Below, piece after piece: positions 4,574 through 5,259 of a DNA stretch of 5,259 nucleotides. Made by a program: the position numbers and the translations under genes. Source of the DNA: an uncultured Saprospiraceae bacterium (GTDB lineage Bacteria; Bacteroidota; Bacteroidia; Chitinophagales; Saprospiraceae); the NCBI GenBank assembly GCA_937967535.1, contig CALCMV010000008.1:1-5259 (forward strand), read 5' to 3'. Below the pieces are notes generated by a model, which was given only the letters and a program-made list of their open reading frames with translations, did no database searches and was not told the origin of the DNA. Numbering within the stretch: the stretch's first letter is position 1; the number at the start of each line of letters is the position of its first letter.

Positions 4574-5259
4574 CAAGAACATATCATTTTTCACGGCGAT
4601 GCGATAGAAGTTTTATCTAATGAAATTGCAGATGCTTCTGTTGACTTAATCTTTTTAGACCCGCCGTATAATATTGGTAAAAAATTCAATGGAAAAAAAT
4701 ATAAACAAAAAGACAAGGAGTACCTCGAATGGTGCTATGAATGGATAAATTTGTGTTTGAAAAAACTCAAAAAAACGGGTAGCATGTATGTGATGACTTC
4801 CACACAATTCATGCCCTATTTTGATATTTATTTGAGAGATAAAATTGAAATTCTGTCGAGAATAGTGTGGTATTATGATAGTTCGGGTGTGCAGGCAAAA
4901 AAATATTACGGCTCGATGTATGAGCCTGTTTTATTTTGTGTAAAAGACAATAAAAATTACACATTCAATGCCGATGACATCCTTGTGGAAGCTAAAACAG
5001 GGGCAAAACGAAAATTGATTGATTATCGAAAAAATCCACCACAACCTTATAATACTCAAAAAGTACCGGGCAATGTTTGGGAATTTCCGCGTGTACGCTA
5101 TCGCATGGATGAATACGAAAATCATCCAACACAAAAACCCATAAAATTCATAGAAAGAATCATCAAGGCGAGTTCCAATGAAGGCGATTTGATTTTAGAC
5201 CCTTTTTCCGGTACTTTTACGACTTCTTATGTGGCAAAAACCTTGAATCGCAAGTCTAT
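4556..5259 (+). CDS. yhdJ: YhdJ-type adenine-N6 DNA methyltransferase (partial, C-terminus beyond window)
   Basis: The frame is open from ATG 4556 to the window edge (234 codons); E. coli YhdJ is 294 aa, so about 50-60 residues should be missing. An in-frame TAA at 4508-4510 limits the upstream extension. The catalytic motif LDPPYN (34-39) precedes the S-adenosylmethionine-binding motif DPFSG (215-219), the order of beta-class enzymes. HPTQKP (190-195) is also typical. The second motif reads DPFSGTFTTSYVA rather than the common DPFxGxGTT, a variant I recall from E. coli YhdJ. Other blocks shared with YhdJ from memory are YDSSGVQAKK (107-116), YRKNPPQPYN (157-166) and KVPGNVWEFPRVRY (169-182). 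E. coli YhdJ methylates adenine in ATGCAT and has no cognate nuclease; conservation suggests the same site here, by inference. It is the last of four co-directional genes, 48 bp after the 247-aa protein, with a direct repeat over its start. Whether a restriction gene follows is not visible. Confidence 0.95.
   Translation, partial: MQKFENQEHIIFHGDAIEVLSNEIADASVDLIFLDPPYNIGKKFNGKKYKQKDKEYLEWCYEWINLCLKKLKKTGSMYVMTSTQFMPYFDIYLRDKIEILSRIVWYYDSSGVQAKKYYGSMYEPVLFCVKDNKNYTFNADDILVEAKTGAKRKLIDYRKNPPQPYNTQKVPGNVWEFPRVRYRMDEYENHPTQKPIKFIERIIKASSNEGDLILDPFSGTFTTSYVAKTLNRKS

Noticed and set aside
1..5259. Avoidance of the YhdJ site ATGCAT
   Set aside because: I found no ATGCAT in the window, but only about one is expected by chance in 5.3 kb, so the absence carries no information.

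Overview
The window looks like a chromosomal segment of a Bacteroidota bacterium. It is AT-rich, no gene start has a recognisable Shine-Dalgarno sequence, two upstream regions carry octamers fitting the Bacteroidota -7 box (TAnnTTTG), and the recognisable proteins (YafK-type L,D-transpeptidase lipoprotein, GT-C membrane glycosyltransferase) fit that phylum. The assignment is an inference; there is no rRNA or marker gene to confirm it.

Left part, minus strand: a partial, mostly helical protein of unknown function (1-592, C-terminus outside the window) lacks any ATG and probably starts at TTG. Upstream of it on the same strand is a lipoprotein L,D-transpeptidase of the YafK/DpaA type (715-1455, GTG start). 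The 122-bp gap between them holds three degenerate heptads and a possible -7 box.

Middle, 1456-1948 (493 bp, divergent intergenic): this stretch is unusually rich in symmetry. It has a 152-bp full-length imperfect palindrome with perfect 19-bp terminal inverted repeats and a TAA duplication (a MITE-like element). After it come a 10-bp inverted repeat, a 10-bp hairpin touching a TATCTTTG box, a loopless perfect 32-bp palindrome nested in a larger inverted repeat, and TCTGAC heptads. No gene is visible here.

Right part, plus strand: a 495-aa polytopic GT-C glycosyltransferase (1949-3436), an unrecognised 91-aa protein (3467-3742), an unrecognised 247-aa helical protein (3764-4507) and the first 234 codons of a YhdJ-type adenine-N6 DNA methyltransferase (4556 to the window end). 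Gaps of 30, 21 and 48 bp suggest one transcription unit, or a glycosyltransferase followed by an accessory cluster. The two unknown proteins next to the methyltransferase are the best candidates here for an undescribed system, but nothing in their sequences proves a functional link.
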